A DNA stretch of 64,000 nucleotides from an uncultured Latescibacterota bacterium (GTDB lineage: Bacteria; Latescibacterota; UBA2968): assembly GCA_958295785.1 (NCBI GenBank), contig OY282377.1:1192394-1256393 (forward strand). Direction: 5' to 3'. The position numbers and the translations under genes were made by a program. Each line of letters opens with the position of its first letter. Within the stretch, counting starts at the first letter, position 1. Below are positions 25,337-34,866 of this stretch, in pieces. A model generated the notes under the pieces. It was not told the DNA's origin. It saw only the letters and a list, made by a program, of their open reading frames with translations, and searched no databases.

Positions 25337-27488
25337 AGAAACCCCTTCGTCCGACGAGACGCCCGATCGCAATTCCAAACATCCCAAAGACGACGCGCCT
25401 GCGAAAGAAAAAGATCCCCGGCCAAATTTTTCAGTGCTCAAGCGGGATGATGCCGACAGCAAGGGAAAGGCGGAGAATGACAAGCGGCCCCGGTGGCGGC
25501 GCATCTCAAAACCCCTGGCTTTCTGGGTCTTTTTCCTCCTCGTCGCCATTTTTGCGTCCAAATTCTTTGGCAGCGACCCTTCAAGCGATGTCGTGCTCAG
25601 TTACAAAGAGTACAGAGATTATCTCGAAGCGGGAAAAATCCAGAGCGCGATTGTGATTGACAACGAATTTCACGGACACCTCGTCGCGGAAGAATTTACC
25701 CCTCCGGGTCGCAGACAACAGCATGCGTTTCAAGATTTTGTCGTCAACCTGGGCGTCGTCGATGCCGAGACCCAGTCCCGCGAAGAATGGCTCAAACACG
25801 GCGTTGACTTTCGCTTTCAAAAGCCGTCCAACTGGCTCAACATCTTTTTTAATTTTCTCCCTTGGTTGCTGTTTATCGGGCTTTGGGTTTTTATCTTGCG
25901 CCAGATGCAAGGCGGGCCTAAGGGCGCGTTCAGCTTTGGCAAGAGCAAGGCCAAGCTCGTCTCGGAAGATAAAACCCAAATCACATTCAAAGACGTTGCA
26001 GGGGCCGAAGAAGCCAAGCAAGAATTGCAGGAAATCATCGAGTTTTTGAAAGACCCGCGCAAATTTCAACGCCTGGGCGGGCGCATTCCAAAAGGCGTGC
26101 TCTTGGTTGGGCCGCCGGGCACGGGCAAAACGCACATGGCGCGCGCTGTTGCGGGCGAAGCGGACGTGCCCTTCTTTTTGATGAGCGGCTCGGACTTTGT
26201 CGAAATGTTTGTCGGCGTGGGGGCCTCGCGGGTGCGCGATCTCTTTGAACAGGGAAAAAATCACGCGCCGTGCATTATTTTTATCGACGAGATAGACGCC
26301 GTGGGCAGGCACAGGGGCGCGGGCATTGGTGGCGGGCACGACGAGCGCGAGCAAACCCTCAATCAACTCCTCGTCGAAATGGATGGATTCGAGTCCAAAG
26401 AGGGCCTCATCCTCATCGCGGCCACCAACCGCCCGGACGTGCTCGACCCCGCGCTGTTGCGCCCCGGGCGGTTTGACCGCCAAGTGGTGGTGGATCGCCC
26501 GGACGTGCGCGGGCGCGAGGGCATTTTGAAGGTCCACACCCGCAATACGCCCCTCTCTGACGACGTCAATTTGCAGGTGCTCGCGCGCGGAACGCCCGGT
26601 TTGTCGGGCGCGGACCTCGCCAATTTGGTCAACGAAGCCGCGCTCTTGGCGTCGAGAAATGACCGAGACCGCGTGGCCATGGACGATTTTGAAAATGCCA
26701 AAGACAAGGTCATGATGGGCGCAGAGCGGCGCAGCCTGGTCATTTCCGACAAGGAAAAACGCCTCACGTCCTATCACGAAATTGGTCACGCGCTGATTGC
26801 CAAACTCATTCCAGAATGCGACCCCCTGCACAAAGTGACCATTATTCCGCGCGGGCGCGCGCTCGGCGTCACGCACACCTTGCCCATTGACGAACGCCAC
26901 ACCTATCCCCAAAGTTATTGCGAGGCGGTCTTGGCGTACGCGCTCGGCGGCAGGATTGCCGAAAAGCTCGTCTTTGGCGAGATCACGACCGGAGGGCAAC
27001 AAGACTACCGCACGGTCACCAATATCGCCCGGCAGATGGTTTGCGACTGGGGCATGAGTTCAAAACTCGGGCCCATTGCTTACGGGCAGGAAAATGACGC
27101 CATTTTTCTCGGACGCGAAATGGCACAGCGGCGCGATCACAGCGACAGAGTTGCCGAAATGATCGACGAGGAGATCAAAAGTTTTGTGCTCAAAGCCGAG
27201 TCTCGCGCCGAACGATTGCTCAGTGACAACATTGACAAAGTTCACACCTTGGCCGAAGCATTGCTCGAGTTTGAAACCCTCGACGATGTGCAACTCGATC
27301 AATTATTGGCGGGCGAAGAACTCGAAAAACCAGCGCCAAACGGGCGGGCCAAACCGCCGGAAGTTCCAAAAGATCGAGGCGCCGAAGAACGAGGCGCGAC
27401 AGAGACGCCATCCGCCAAAAAAGAACACCTGTCAGAACTCGGCACAACGGACGCCACCCCAAAAGAAAAACAGCCATCGGACGCCTGA
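25299..27488 (+). CDS. ftsH: ATP-dependent zinc metalloprotease FtsH
   Basis: 729 residues from ATG 25299. A long polar N-terminus of about 70 residues precedes membrane helix 1 (about 74-90); a second helix ([18 protein letters not shown]) lies near 190. The AAA domain has Walker A GPPGTGKT (about 271-278), the [12 protein letters not shown] box and the SRH region [19 protein letters not shown]. The zinc site HEIGH is near 493. FtsH degrades membrane and regulatory proteins. The charged C-terminal tail ([14 protein letters not shown]) is longer than usual. A strong terminator follows. Confidence 0.97.
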   Translation: MADPKDRDSKPDEETPSSDETPDRNSKHPKDDAPAKEKDPRPNFSVLKRDDADSKGKAENDKRPRWRRISKPLAFWVFFLLVAIFASKFFGSDPSSDVVLSYKEYRDYLEAGKIQSAIVIDNEFHGHLVAEEFTPPGRRQQHAFQDFVVNLGVVDAETQSREEWLKHGVDFRFQKPSNWLNIFFNFLPWLLFIGLWVFILRQMQGGPKGAFSFGKSKAKLVSEDKTQITFKDVAGAEEAKQELQEIIEFLKDPRKFQRLGGRIPKGVLLVGPPGTGKTHMARAVAGEADVPFFLMSGSDFVEMFVGVGASRVRDLFEQGKNHAPCIIFIDEIDAVGRHRGAGIGGGHDEREQTLNQLLVEMDGFESKEGLILIAATNRPDVLDPALLRPGRFDRQVVVDRPDVRGREGILKVHTRNTPLSDDVNLQVLARGTPGLSGADLANLVNEAALLASRNDRDRVAMDDFENAKDKVMMGAERRSLVISDKEKRLTSYHEIGHALIAKLIPECDPLHKVTIIPRGRALGVTHTLPIDERHTYPQSYCEAVLAYALGGRIAEKLVFGEITTGGQQDYRTVTNIARQMVCDWGMSSKLGPIAYGQENDAIFLGREMAQRRDHSDRVAEMIDEEIKSFVLKAESRAERLLSDNIDKVHTLAEALLEFETLDDVQLDQLLAGEELEKPAPNGRAKPPEVPKDRGAEERGATETPSAKKEHLSELGTTDATPKEKQPSDA

Positions 27489-27503
27489 TTTTCTCCCTCT
27501 CAA

Positions 27504-27537
27504 AGAGATGGCAACCCACTGCCATCTCTTTTTTTTC
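27504..27537 (+). terminator. Rho-independent terminator after ftsH
   Basis: Perfect 10-bp stem (27504-27513 with 27520-27529), a 6-base loop and eight T. It ends only two bases before the folP ATG. Confidence 0.92.
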
Positions 27538-27539
27538 TC

Positions 27540-28421
27540 ATGAGACACATCCGTCCCCTTTACCAACTTTCCTGTTGCGGCGTGTCCCGCTCTATCGGTC
27601 ATCGCACGCTCGTGATGGGCGTGCTCAATGTCACGCCGGACTCGTTCTCGGATGGTGGCCTTCATTTTGAGCCGGGCAAAGCGATTGAACACGCGCTCGC
27701 ATCGGTCGAAGCCGGTGCTGACATCATCGACATTGGGGGCGAATCATCGCGCCCGGCCGGGCCTTATGGCAAAGGGGCGGCCCCTGTTTCTGCAAAAGAA
27801 GAACTAACTCGCACCCTGCCCATTATCGAGGCGATAGCGCGGCAAATCGACATCCCCATCTCGATAGATACGACCAAAGCCGAAGTCGCGCGGCAGGCCA
27901 TCGACAGCGGCGCGACAATTGTCAACGACATCAGCGCGATGCGGTTTGACGCCTGTATGGGCGACTTGATCGCAGGCACGGGAGCCGCGATCGTTTTGAT
28001 GCACATGCAAGGCACGCCCGCGACCATGCAGCAAAATCCCATTTACGACGATGTGGTTGCCGATGTGCTCGCGTTTTTGCGGGCGCGAATCGACAAGGCG
28101 CGGGCAATGGGCATTGCCCGATCTCAGATTGTGATCGATCCGGGGTTGGGGTTTGGCAAAAGATACGCGCACAATCTCGCGATCCTCGCCCGGCTGTCCG
28201 AATTTCACACCCTGGGGTATCCCATTCTCATTGGGCCATCGCGCAAGCAATTCACCGCGCCGCAAAGCCGCCCTGACTCTCGCCTATCGGGCAGCATTGC
28301 CGCCGTCACCATTGGCGCCCTCGCAGGCGTACACATCGCAAGGGTTCACGATGTCGCAGAAACCGCCCAAGCGCTGACCCTATCTGACGGCATCTGCTCA
28401 CATGGATGCCAAAGCCCGTAG
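27540..28421 (+). CDS. folP: Dihydropteroate synthase
   Basis: 293 residues. The two family signatures are intact: LVMGVLNVTPDSFSDGG near residue 24 and DIIDIGGESSRPAG. INDISAMRFD, VLMHMQGTPATMQ and VIDPGLGFGKR follow. It joins p-aminobenzoate to the pterin pyrophosphate in folate synthesis. ATG 27540 directly follows the T-run of the ftsH terminator and has no ribosome-binding site; GTG 27582 is an alternative start. How it is transcribed is not obvious. Confidence 0.93.
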   Translation: MRHIRPLYQLSCCGVSRSIGHRTLVMGVLNVTPDSFSDGGLHFEPGKAIEHALASVEAGADIIDIGGESSRPAGPYGKGAAPVSAKEELTRTLPIIEAIARQIDIPISIDTTKAEVARQAIDSGATIVNDISAMRFDACMGDLIAGTGAAIVLMHMQGTPATMQQNPIYDDVVADVLAFLRARIDKARAMGIARSQIVIDPGLGFGKRYAHNLAILARLSEFHTLGYPILIGPSRKQFTAPQSRPDSRLSGSIAAVTIGALAGVHIARVHDVAETAQALTLSDGICSHGCQSP

Positions 28422-28461
28422 ATTTTCAGCAATGCCCACAATTCAATTCCAACCTCTCCAA

Positions 28462-29829
28462 ATGCCAATGACATACATTTTTTTTTCCCGATGGCTGTGT
28501 CGCATCGGGTTTCTGTTTCTCGTTTTGGGCCTTCCCAAAGCCCACGCCCGCCCCATGACGCTCGAAGAGAGTTTGCAGCACGCGCTATCGCACAATGCAG
28601 ACCTGCAAATCGCCCGTGAAGACCTGCACAAATCACGCCTCCAACTCCGCCAGGGCCTGGCCGATTTTTTCCCCCAATTTGATATCACCTTGCAGTACAC
28701 GCGCAACCATTTGCTGCCCACGTTTTTTTTTGATACGCCAGCAGGCCAACAACAATTTACCGTGGGCGCGCACAACAACCTCAGCGGCGCGGTCGGCATT
28801 CGACAACCTCTTTTCAGCGGAGGGAAATCGTTCGCAGGCCTGCGTATTGCGCGTCTGTTCGAGGCATTTTCAATGGAAAGGGCGCGCGCGGTGCGGCAGG
28901 AAGTACACACACAGGTCGAAACGGCTTTTTACGATCTGCTGCTGACTTGGGAACTCGTGCGCGTCAACAAATTGTCCGTGGCGCGTGCGCGTGCAAATTT
29001 TAGGCGAGTGGAAAAGTTGCGCGAGGCCGGGCGCGTGTCGGATTACGATTTGTTGCGCGCACAGGTGCAGGTGGCCGAATTGCGGACGGATTCCATACGC
29101 TCGGAAAATGCGCGTGTATTGGCGGCACTTTCGTTCAAAAATCAGATCGGGCTCGCTCCGGGCGAAACCATCGCGCCGCAAGGGACTTTTCGCCGAGAAA
29201 CCGATCTTTTGTCCCGCGGCACCGAGGCGGAACTGATCGACCTCGCCACGCGCATGCGTCCCCTTGCGCGGCAGCGCCGCCTCGAGGTCGAAATGCGCCA
29301 AAGCGCGGAGACCGTTGCCCAATCGGAATCGCGCCCGACCTTGGATTTGATTGTCAATGGACAATGGCAGGCGCAAAAAAACGAATTTGATTTTGCCAAG
29401 GGCGATTTTCGCCAGAGTTGGTTTTCGGGCGTCACGCTCAAAATCCCCATCTTCGATGGCTTTCGCACCCGTGCAAAGGTTGCCCAAGCCCGCACAGACA
29501 CGCGGCGTGCCGAGTTGGCGCGAAAACAGACCGAGCGCGACGTGCGGTTCACTCTCGTGCAAGCGCGGCGCAATGTCCTCGAAATTCTCGCGAGAAAAAG
29601 GGCGCAGATGCAGGCCGTTGACCTCGCCCGGCAGGGCCTGAAAATCGCCGAATCGCGGTATGAAAATGGCGTGGGGACGCAACTCGAAGTCATTGACGGG
29701 CAACTCACCTTGCGGCGCGCCGAAGCCGAACTCGCGCGTGCAAAACGCGATTTTGCGGTTGCCCTCGTGCATTTAGAGCGCGGCGCGGGCATTTTGGGCG
29801 AGCCGAACATTTCAAAGGATAAACCATGA
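28462..29829 (+). CDS. TolC-family outer-membrane efflux protein
   Basis: 455 residues from ATG 28462, chosen because a signal peptide follows directly (FFSRWLCRIGFLFLVLGLP, cut near AHA-RP); in-frame ATGs at 28402 and 28432 give longer n-regions. Two outer-membrane efflux repeats are present, starting MTLEESLQHALSHNADLQIA and, later, LARKQTERDVRFTLVQARRN. The C-terminal YENGVGTQLEVIDGQLTLR is the usual TolC hairpin end. It forms the outer-membrane channel of the efflux system encoded with the next two genes; its stop overlaps the adaptor start. Confidence 0.92.
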   Translation: MPMTYIFFSRWLCRIGFLFLVLGLPKAHARPMTLEESLQHALSHNADLQIAREDLHKSRLQLRQGLADFFPQFDITLQYTRNHLLPTFFFDTPAGQQQFTVGAHNNLSGAVGIRQPLFSGGKSFAGLRIARLFEAFSMERARAVRQEVHTQVETAFYDLLLTWELVRVNKLSVARARANFRRVEKLREAGRVSDYDLLRAQVQVAELRTDSIRSENARVLAALSFKNQIGLAPGETIAPQGTFRRETDLLSRGTEAELIDLATRMRPLARQRRLEVEMRQSAETVAQSESRPTLDLIVNGQWQAQKNEFDFAKGDFRQSWFSGVTLKIPIFDGFRTRAKVAQARTDTRRAELARKQTERDVRFTLVQARRNVLEILARKRAQMQAVDLARQGLKIAESRYENGVGTQLEVIDGQLTLRRAEAELARAKRDFAVALVHLERGAGILGEPNISKDKP

Positions 29830-30875
29830 AACTGCACGGGCTTTTGATACCCTGCCTGTTGATATTGACCCATCTCGGCTGTGGCGACGATTCTGCCGCG
29901 CAAAAGACATTGGTGGCCGAGCGCGCCACCAATGTCTCTACAGTCGCGATCAAACCCGATTCGCTCGTCCAATACAGTCGCCTCTCGGCCGCGGTGAATG
30001 CCTGGCGCGATGTGACCATCAGCGCCCTTGAAGCGGGCGTGGTCATCGCCATTTACAAAGAGGTGGGCGATGGGGTCAAACGCGGCGATGTTCTCGCACA
30101 ACTCAATCTGGAACTTTTAGAAGCCGCATTTATCGAAGCCGAAGCCAATCTCAAATTTCAGACCTACAATTACGACCGCAGTCAAAAACTCTTCTCGGAG
30201 GGGTCCATTTCCGAACGGGCGCATTTTGCCGCAGAATACGATTTTCACCGCGCCAAATCAGCGGCGCAAACCCTCGCGCATCGCCTCTCTTACGGGCGCA
30301 TTCGCACGCCTTTTTCAGGGCGTATTGCCAAGCGGTATGTCTCGCAGGGGCAACGCATTGTGCAGGGCGGGCCAGCATTTCGGCTGGTGCAAACCGACAG
30401 CCTGCGCGTTGCGGCTTGGGTGGCCGAAAGCGAAATTGTCGATTTTGGTACAGGCAACCGCGTCACCCTTATTTTAGACGCCCTGCCACGCGAGACATTT
30501 GCAGGTGCCATCGCGCAGGTTGGCCCTGCCGCAGAAACGGACCAAAGGGTTTTTTCGATAGAGGTCCACATGCCCAACCCAACGGGCCGCATCCGCCCCG
30601 GTATGATCGGCAGCCTCAAAGCCGTGCGGCGCGTCCACCGCAATGTCATTGTCATTCCCCGCGAAGCCGTTCTCGAACGCGAAACGGGGCCCGTGGCCTT
30701 TGTCGTTGAAGGCAATACCGCGCGGTTGCGACCGCTCATTCTGGGCGCGTCGGAAGCCGGGCGCGTGGTCGTCCAACAGGGGGTGTCCTTCGGCGATCAA
30801 CTCGTCGTCAAAGGAGGGCGAGACCTCATCGATGGCGACCGCGTGGTCATCACAGATGGAGAACTGAGCCGATGA
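29826..30875 (+). CDS. RND efflux periplasmic adaptor, lipoprotein
   Basis: 349 residues from ATG 29826 (ATGA overlap). The N-terminus has a lipobox ending LTHLGC near residue 19, so it is probably lipid-anchored. The barrel-sandwich and hairpin region (ALEAGVVIAIYKEVGDGVKR, GDVLAQLN) and the beta-barrel with RIRPGMIGSL are typical of membrane-fusion proteins. It links the RND pump and the TolC-like channel of this operon. Confidence 0.94.
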   Translation: MKLHGLLIPCLLILTHLGCGDDSAAQKTLVAERATNVSTVAIKPDSLVQYSRLSAAVNAWRDVTISALEAGVVIAIYKEVGDGVKRGDVLAQLNLELLEAAFIEAEANLKFQTYNYDRSQKLFSEGSISERAHFAAEYDFHRAKSAAQTLAHRLSYGRIRTPFSGRIAKRYVSQGQRIVQGGPAFRLVQTDSLRVAAWVAESEIVDFGTGNRVTLILDALPRETFAGAIAQVGPAAETDQRVFSIEVHMPNPTGRIRPGMIGSLKAVRRVHRNVIVIPREAVLERETGPVAFVVEGNTARLRPLILGASEAGRVVVQQGVSFGDQLVVKGGRDLIDGDRVVITDGELSR

Positions 30876-33800
30876 AGATTACCGCTTACGCGCTCAAACA
30901 CCGCATGACCGTGTACGTTTTTGTCGGCATCTCGATCATCTCGGGCACTTTGGCCTATTTGTCGCTGCCCCGCGAGGCATCGCCCGATATCGCCATTCCC
31001 GTTATCATTGTCCGCACGCCGTATATCGGCGCGTCGCCGCAGGATGTCGAAAACCTCGTCACCCGCCCTATCGAAAAAGAGCTTCAAGCCATAGAGAACG
31101 TCAAAGTGATCCGCTCGGCTTCGGTGGAAGGCGCCTCGTCGATCACGGTCGAATTTCATCCCAATGTCGATATTGACGATGCGTTTCAGCGCGTCAAAGA
31201 CAAGGTCGATTTGGCCAAGCCAGAATTGCCCAATGACGCAGACGATTCCGCTGTTTTTGAAATCAACTTTTCCAATATCCCCATGATGCTGGTCGCATTG
31301 TCGGGAGATTACGGGCTCGTTCGCATAAAAAAAATCGCCGAAGACCTCGCCGATCAAATCGAAACCATTCCCGGCATCCTCGAAGTGCGCGTGACGGGTG
31401 GGCTCGAACGCGAGGTCAAAGTCGATGTGGATCCCGACCGCCTCATTGCGTACAAACTCGCCATCCAAGACGTGATCGACGCCATTCGGCGCGAAAATTT
31501 GACCCTGCCCGGCGGCAGCGTGGATATGGGCGCGTACAAATACACCGTGCGCGTGCCCGGCGAACTCGAAACCGTTTCCCAAATTGGCGACTTGCCCATC
31601 AAAGAGGGGCACGCGGTCTATATCCGCGATGTGGCCGAGGTCGTCTATGGGTTTAAGGACCGCGCAAATTACGCCCGACTCAACGAGAAACCCAGCGTGA
31701 GCCTCGAAATTGTCAAGCGCAGCGGTGAAAATTTGATCGCCATAGCCGATCACATCAAAGCCATGCTCGATGACCTGACGCCCACCCTGCCCACGGGTAC
31801 GCGGGTCACCATTTTGGGCGATCAATCCGAAGACATTCGCATGATGGTCAAAGACCTCGAAAACAATATTGTCTCCGGCTTGATCCTCGTCATTTTGGTG
31901 CTCTTTTTCTTTTTGGGTGTTCGCAATGCCTTTTTTGTCGGCATCGCCATTCCCCTTTCCATGCTCATCTCTTTTGTCGCGATTTCACTGATGGGCCTGA
32001 CCCTCAATATGATCGTGTTGTTCAGCCTGATCCTCGCCTTGGGCATGCTCGTCGATAATGCCATCGTCATTGTCGAAAACATCTATCGCCACCGGCAGGA
32101 AGGGCAATCTCATATCCGGGGCGCACTAGAGGGCACGGGCGAAGTCGCTTGGCCCGTGGCGACCTCAACGCTGACGACCTTATGCGCGTTTGCCCCCATG
32201 ATTTTCTGGCCCGGCATCATGGGTGAATTTATGAAATATTTGCCCATCACCTTGATCATCACCCTGTTTTCATCTCTTTTCGTGGGCCTCGTCATCAACC
32301 CCACATTTTGCGCGTCTTTTATGACATTGCGCGACTCTGTTGAAAGACCCGTTCAGCAGCGCGTCCTCAACGCCTATCGGCGTCACCTCGAAACCGCGCT
32401 CCATTACCCTGCGCGAACCCTTTTGGGGGCCACAACCACCCTCATTCTCGTGGTTGTGGCGTACATTTTTTTGGGCCGAGGCATTGAATTTTTCCCCGAA
32501 ACTGAACCCAATACCGCCTATATTGACGTGCGTGCCCCGTCGGGCACAAATCTCGAAACATCGGATGGGCTGGCGCGCCAGATCGAATCCATTCTCGCCG
32601 ATATGCCCGATGTCGAAACCTATGTCGCCAATGTGGGCGTGTCGGGTGGGAATGATTTTGCCGGCGGCGAAGGCGTTTCCCACGCCAGTCGCATTTCCAT
32701 CGACTTTGTCGACGAAAGCCTGCGCCGACAATCCTCGTTTGACGCCATTGAGGAGATTCGCGGCAAACTCCAAGCTCTGACCGGCGCCGAAATTGAATTG
32801 ACCAAAGAACGCGCAGGCCCTCCGGTGGGCGCGCCCATCAGCGTTGAGATCTCCGGCGAGAACTTCGAGGTTTTGGGACAATTGTCCGCACGCATCAAGC
32901 GCGTTGTGGCCGACGTGCCCGGCGTGGTTGATCTCAAAGATGATTACGACCACGGGCGCCCCGAAATCCGCATCGTTGTCGACCGCGAAGCCGCGGCAAT
33001 AGCGGGCCTCAATACGCGCCTGATCGCCTCTACGGTGCGCTCGGCCATTTACGGCACAGAAGCCTCTGAATATCGGATGGGCGAAGATGAATACGACATC
33101 CGGGTGCGCTTCAAGCCCGACAAGCGCAATACCCTTTCGGACCTCGCTCGCATCGCCATTGAAAAAGACGGCGCCATCACGCCCCTCAGCGCGGTTGCGC
33201 GCATAGAGACAGGCGGGGGGTTTGGCAGCATTCGGCGCAAGGATCTCAAGCGCGTGATCGCCGTCGAAGGCAAAGTTCAAGACCGCACCTCGGATGCGGC
33301 GATGCGCGATGTGCAAGCCGCCCTGTCCGATTTTCCCTTGCCACCGGGCTATCAAATCGGCTATGCGGGTGAAAATGAAGAACAGCAAAAAGCCATCGCC
33401 TTCCTTTCCAAAGCCTTTCTCGTGGCCTTGGCCGGCATCGCGCTGATTTTGATTACGCAATTCAATTCCCTGACCCTGCCCTTTGCCATTCTCACATCCG
33501 TTGTTTTGTCTTTGATCGGCGTGCTGATTGGCCTGATCGCCACGCAAACGCCTTTTGGGATTCTCATGACCGGCATTGGCGTGATCAGCCTTGCGGGCGT
33601 GGTGGTCAACAACGCCATAGTTTTGATCGACTATACCTTGCAGTCGCGCCAGCGCGGGCTTTCGGCGCGCGAGGCCATTATCCGCGCAGGCGTCGTCCGC
33701 TTTCGACCCGTCATTCTCACGGCCATGACCACCATTCTCGGCTTGTTGCCCCTTGCCACGGGCATTAGTTTTGACTTTTTTACTTTTTCGTGGGAAATTG

Positions 33801-33985
33801 GGGGGCGCAGCAGCCAGTGGTGGGGGCCAATGGGCGTGGCCGTCATTTTTGGTCTCGCATTTGCCACCGCCCTCACCTTGGTCGTCGTGCCGGTGTTGAT
33901 CAGCCTGATCTGGCGGTGGTTTGGCACGCCGGAAATTGAATCGACAGCCCACGGCAGCGCCTATCGCCACACTGCCGCGGATTGA
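30872..33985 (+). CDS. RND-family efflux transporter permease
   Basis: 1037 residues, ATGA overlap with the adaptor gene. Features are the first helix with YVFVGISIISGTLAYLSLPR, the EASPDIAIPVI segment, the LALGMLVDNAIVIVENIYRH motif of helix 4 with its proton-relay Asp, and a second half repeat (GVISLAGVVVNNAIVLIDY). Twelve membrane helices and two large periplasmic loops are expected. It is the inner-membrane pump; substrate is unknown. It is closer to the AcrB/HAE1-like multidrug branch than to metal exporters because the metal-relay residues are not apparent. Confidence 0.95.
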   Translation: MKITAYALKHRMTVYVFVGISIISGTLAYLSLPREASPDIAIPVIIVRTPYIGASPQDVENLVTRPIEKELQAIENVKVIRSASVEGASSITVEFHPNVDIDDAFQRVKDKVDLAKPELPNDADDSAVFEINFSNIPMMLVALSGDYGLVRIKKIAEDLADQIETIPGILEVRVTGGLEREVKVDVDPDRLIAYKLAIQDVIDAIRRENLTLPGGSVDMGAYKYTVRVPGELETVSQIGDLPIKEGHAVYIRDVAEVVYGFKDRANYARLNEKPSVSLEIVKRSGENLIAIADHIKAMLDDLTPTLPTGTRVTILGDQSEDIRMMVKDLENNIVSGLILVILVLFFFLGVRNAFFVGIAIPLSMLISFVAISLMGLTLNMIVLFSLILALGMLVDNAIVIVENIYRHRQEGQSHIRGALEGTGEVAWPVATSTLTTLCAFAPMIFWPGIMGEFMKYLPITLIITLFSSLFVGLVINPTFCASFMTLRDSVERPVQQRVLNAYRRHLETALHYPARTLLGATTTLILVVVAYIFLGRGIEFFPETEPNTAYIDVRAPSGTNLETSDGLARQIESILADMPDVETYVANVGVSGGNDFAGGEGVSHASRISIDFVDESLRRQSSFDAIEEIRGKLQALTGAEIELTKERAGPPVGAPISVEISGENFEVLGQLSARIKRVVADVPGVVDLKDDYDHGRPEIRIVVDREAAAIAGLNTRLIASTVRSAIYGTEASEYRMGEDEYDIRVRFKPDKRNTLSDLARIAIEKDGAITPLSAVARIETGGGFGSIRRKDLKRVIAVEGKVQDRTSDAAMRDVQAALSDFPLPPGYQIGYAGENEEQQKAIAFLSKAFLVALAGIALILITQFNSLTLPFAILTSVVLSLIGVLIGLIATQTPFGILMTGIGVISLAGVVVNNAIVLIDYTLQSRQRGLSAREAIIRAGVVRFRPVILTAMTTILGLLPLATGISFDFFTFSWEIGGRSSQWWGPMGVAVIFGLAFATALTLVVVPVLISLIWRWFGTPEIESTAHGSAYRHTAAD

Positions 33986-34004
33986 TTTTGGAAAGGAAAA
34001 AGAG

Positions 34005-34400
34005 ATGGATCTCAAACCGTTGCACGGTCGCGTAACAGGTCATGTTGTCTTCACAGATGATCTCTTAACGTTCAACTCTACGGATGCTACGCAAAAAAAT
34101 ATATCTTTAGATACCCCACTTTTTCACTTACAATTCAATTTGCCCTTGCCATCTGGACATTGGCCGATTGTCCTTGAAGGTTTTCATGACGGTTCATGGA
34201 TCGCATATTTTGAGGAAGATCAACGTATCATTTCCGGGAGTAACGACAACTGGAAGGAAACCCTGCATGATCTCGTGGTAAACTCCGTTGACGAACTTCA
34301 GACAATTCGGGAATACGGAGACAATATTACGCCATACCTGAAGAATCGGCGCAATTTTTTGGAGAAAATTTTCGGTTATGAATCTCAAAGAACACCGTAG
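34005..34400 (+). CDS. Hypothetical protein, possible partner of a HicA-like toxin
   Basis: 131 residues from ATG 34005, with GGAAAGG upstream. No family is recognised. The sequence is mostly beta-strand-like with aromatic residues (FHLQFNLPLPSGHWPIVLEG) and has an acidic C-terminal half. The DNA is much AT-richer than the RND gene before it and the holA gene after it. It overlaps the next gene by 23 bases, which has a HicA-like sequence, so an antitoxin role is possible but inferred only from position. Confidence 0.65.
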   Translation: MDLKPLHGRVTGHVVFTDDLLTFNSTDATQKNISLDTPLFHLQFNLPLPSGHWPIVLEGFHDGSWIAYFEEDQRIISGSNDNWKETLHDLVVNSVDELQTIREYGDNITPYLKNRRNFLEKIFGYESQRTP

Positions 34401-34629
34401 AAGGGTTCTCGGAAAGCTCAATTTTAAGGAACGCAAAGGTACAAAGCACGAGCGATGGGTGCTCGAAGACGCAGATACCGGCAGGTTGTGTGTGACGACT
34501 CATGTAAGCCGCAGTAACCGAGATATTGGCGAGGGGCTGATGAGGGCAATCTGCGCTCAACTCCATGTCTCAAATACCATCAAATTGCAACCTGTACAAT
34601 GTCCAAAGAAGCATATTACAAACATTTAA
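34378..34629 (+). CDS. Possible HicA-like small RNA-binding protein
   Basis: 83 residues. It begins with a basic helix (EHRRRVLGKLNFKERKG) followed by GTKHERWVLEDADTGRL and SRSNRDIGEGLMRAICAQL. The order (helix, G-x-K-H strand, T-x-VSR-x-x-x-IG-x-G-L) resembles HicA-type double-stranded-RNA-binding folds, in which a His is functional, but similarity is modest. GGAG lies about 13 bases before the ATG. The small size, AT-rich composition and overlap with the upstream gene fit a toxin-antitoxin pair. Confidence 0.55.
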   Translation: MNLKEHRRRVLGKLNFKERKGTKHERWVLEDADTGRLCVTTHVSRSNRDIGEGLMRAICAQLHVSNTIKLQPVQCPKKHITNI

Positions 34630-34672
34630 TCGAAACGGATATCGCTTAAACCGTTAAGGCATGGAGATACCC

Positions 34673-34846
34673 ATGTTGCTTCGCATCTTTCTCATCGCCC
34701 TGATCGTCATCCTCGCGTTGCGTTTTGTTGGTCGCTTGTTTCGCGCGATGTTGATGCGCCCGTCCGTGCGGGTCTCTGATAAGAAAAAGCCGTCGCCCGA
34801 CATTGACGAGTCGCAAATTCAAGACGCGGATTTCAAAGACCTTTAG
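34673..34846 (+). CDS. Small single-helix membrane protein
   Basis: 57 residues from ATG 34673, with GGAG five bases upstream; an ATG at 34661 would add four residues. One membrane helix (LLRIFLIALIVILALRFVG) is followed by a basic then acidic tail. Small proteins of this layout are common before unrelated genes in Bacteroidetes-like lineages. No function is known. It lies 20 bases before holA. Confidence 0.65.
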   Translation: MLLRIFLIALIVILALRFVGRLFRAMLMRPSVRVSDKKKPSPDIDESQIQDADFKDL

Positions 34847-34866
34847 CTCATCGGACAACTTCAAAC

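Noticed and set aside
25581-27002. 473-codon minus-strand frame opposite ftsH
   Set aside because: It mirrors the codon pattern of ftsH, whose motifs are complete.
32270-34015. 581-codon minus-strand frame opposite the RND pump
   Set aside because: It mirrors the RND gene, which is complete with all motifs.
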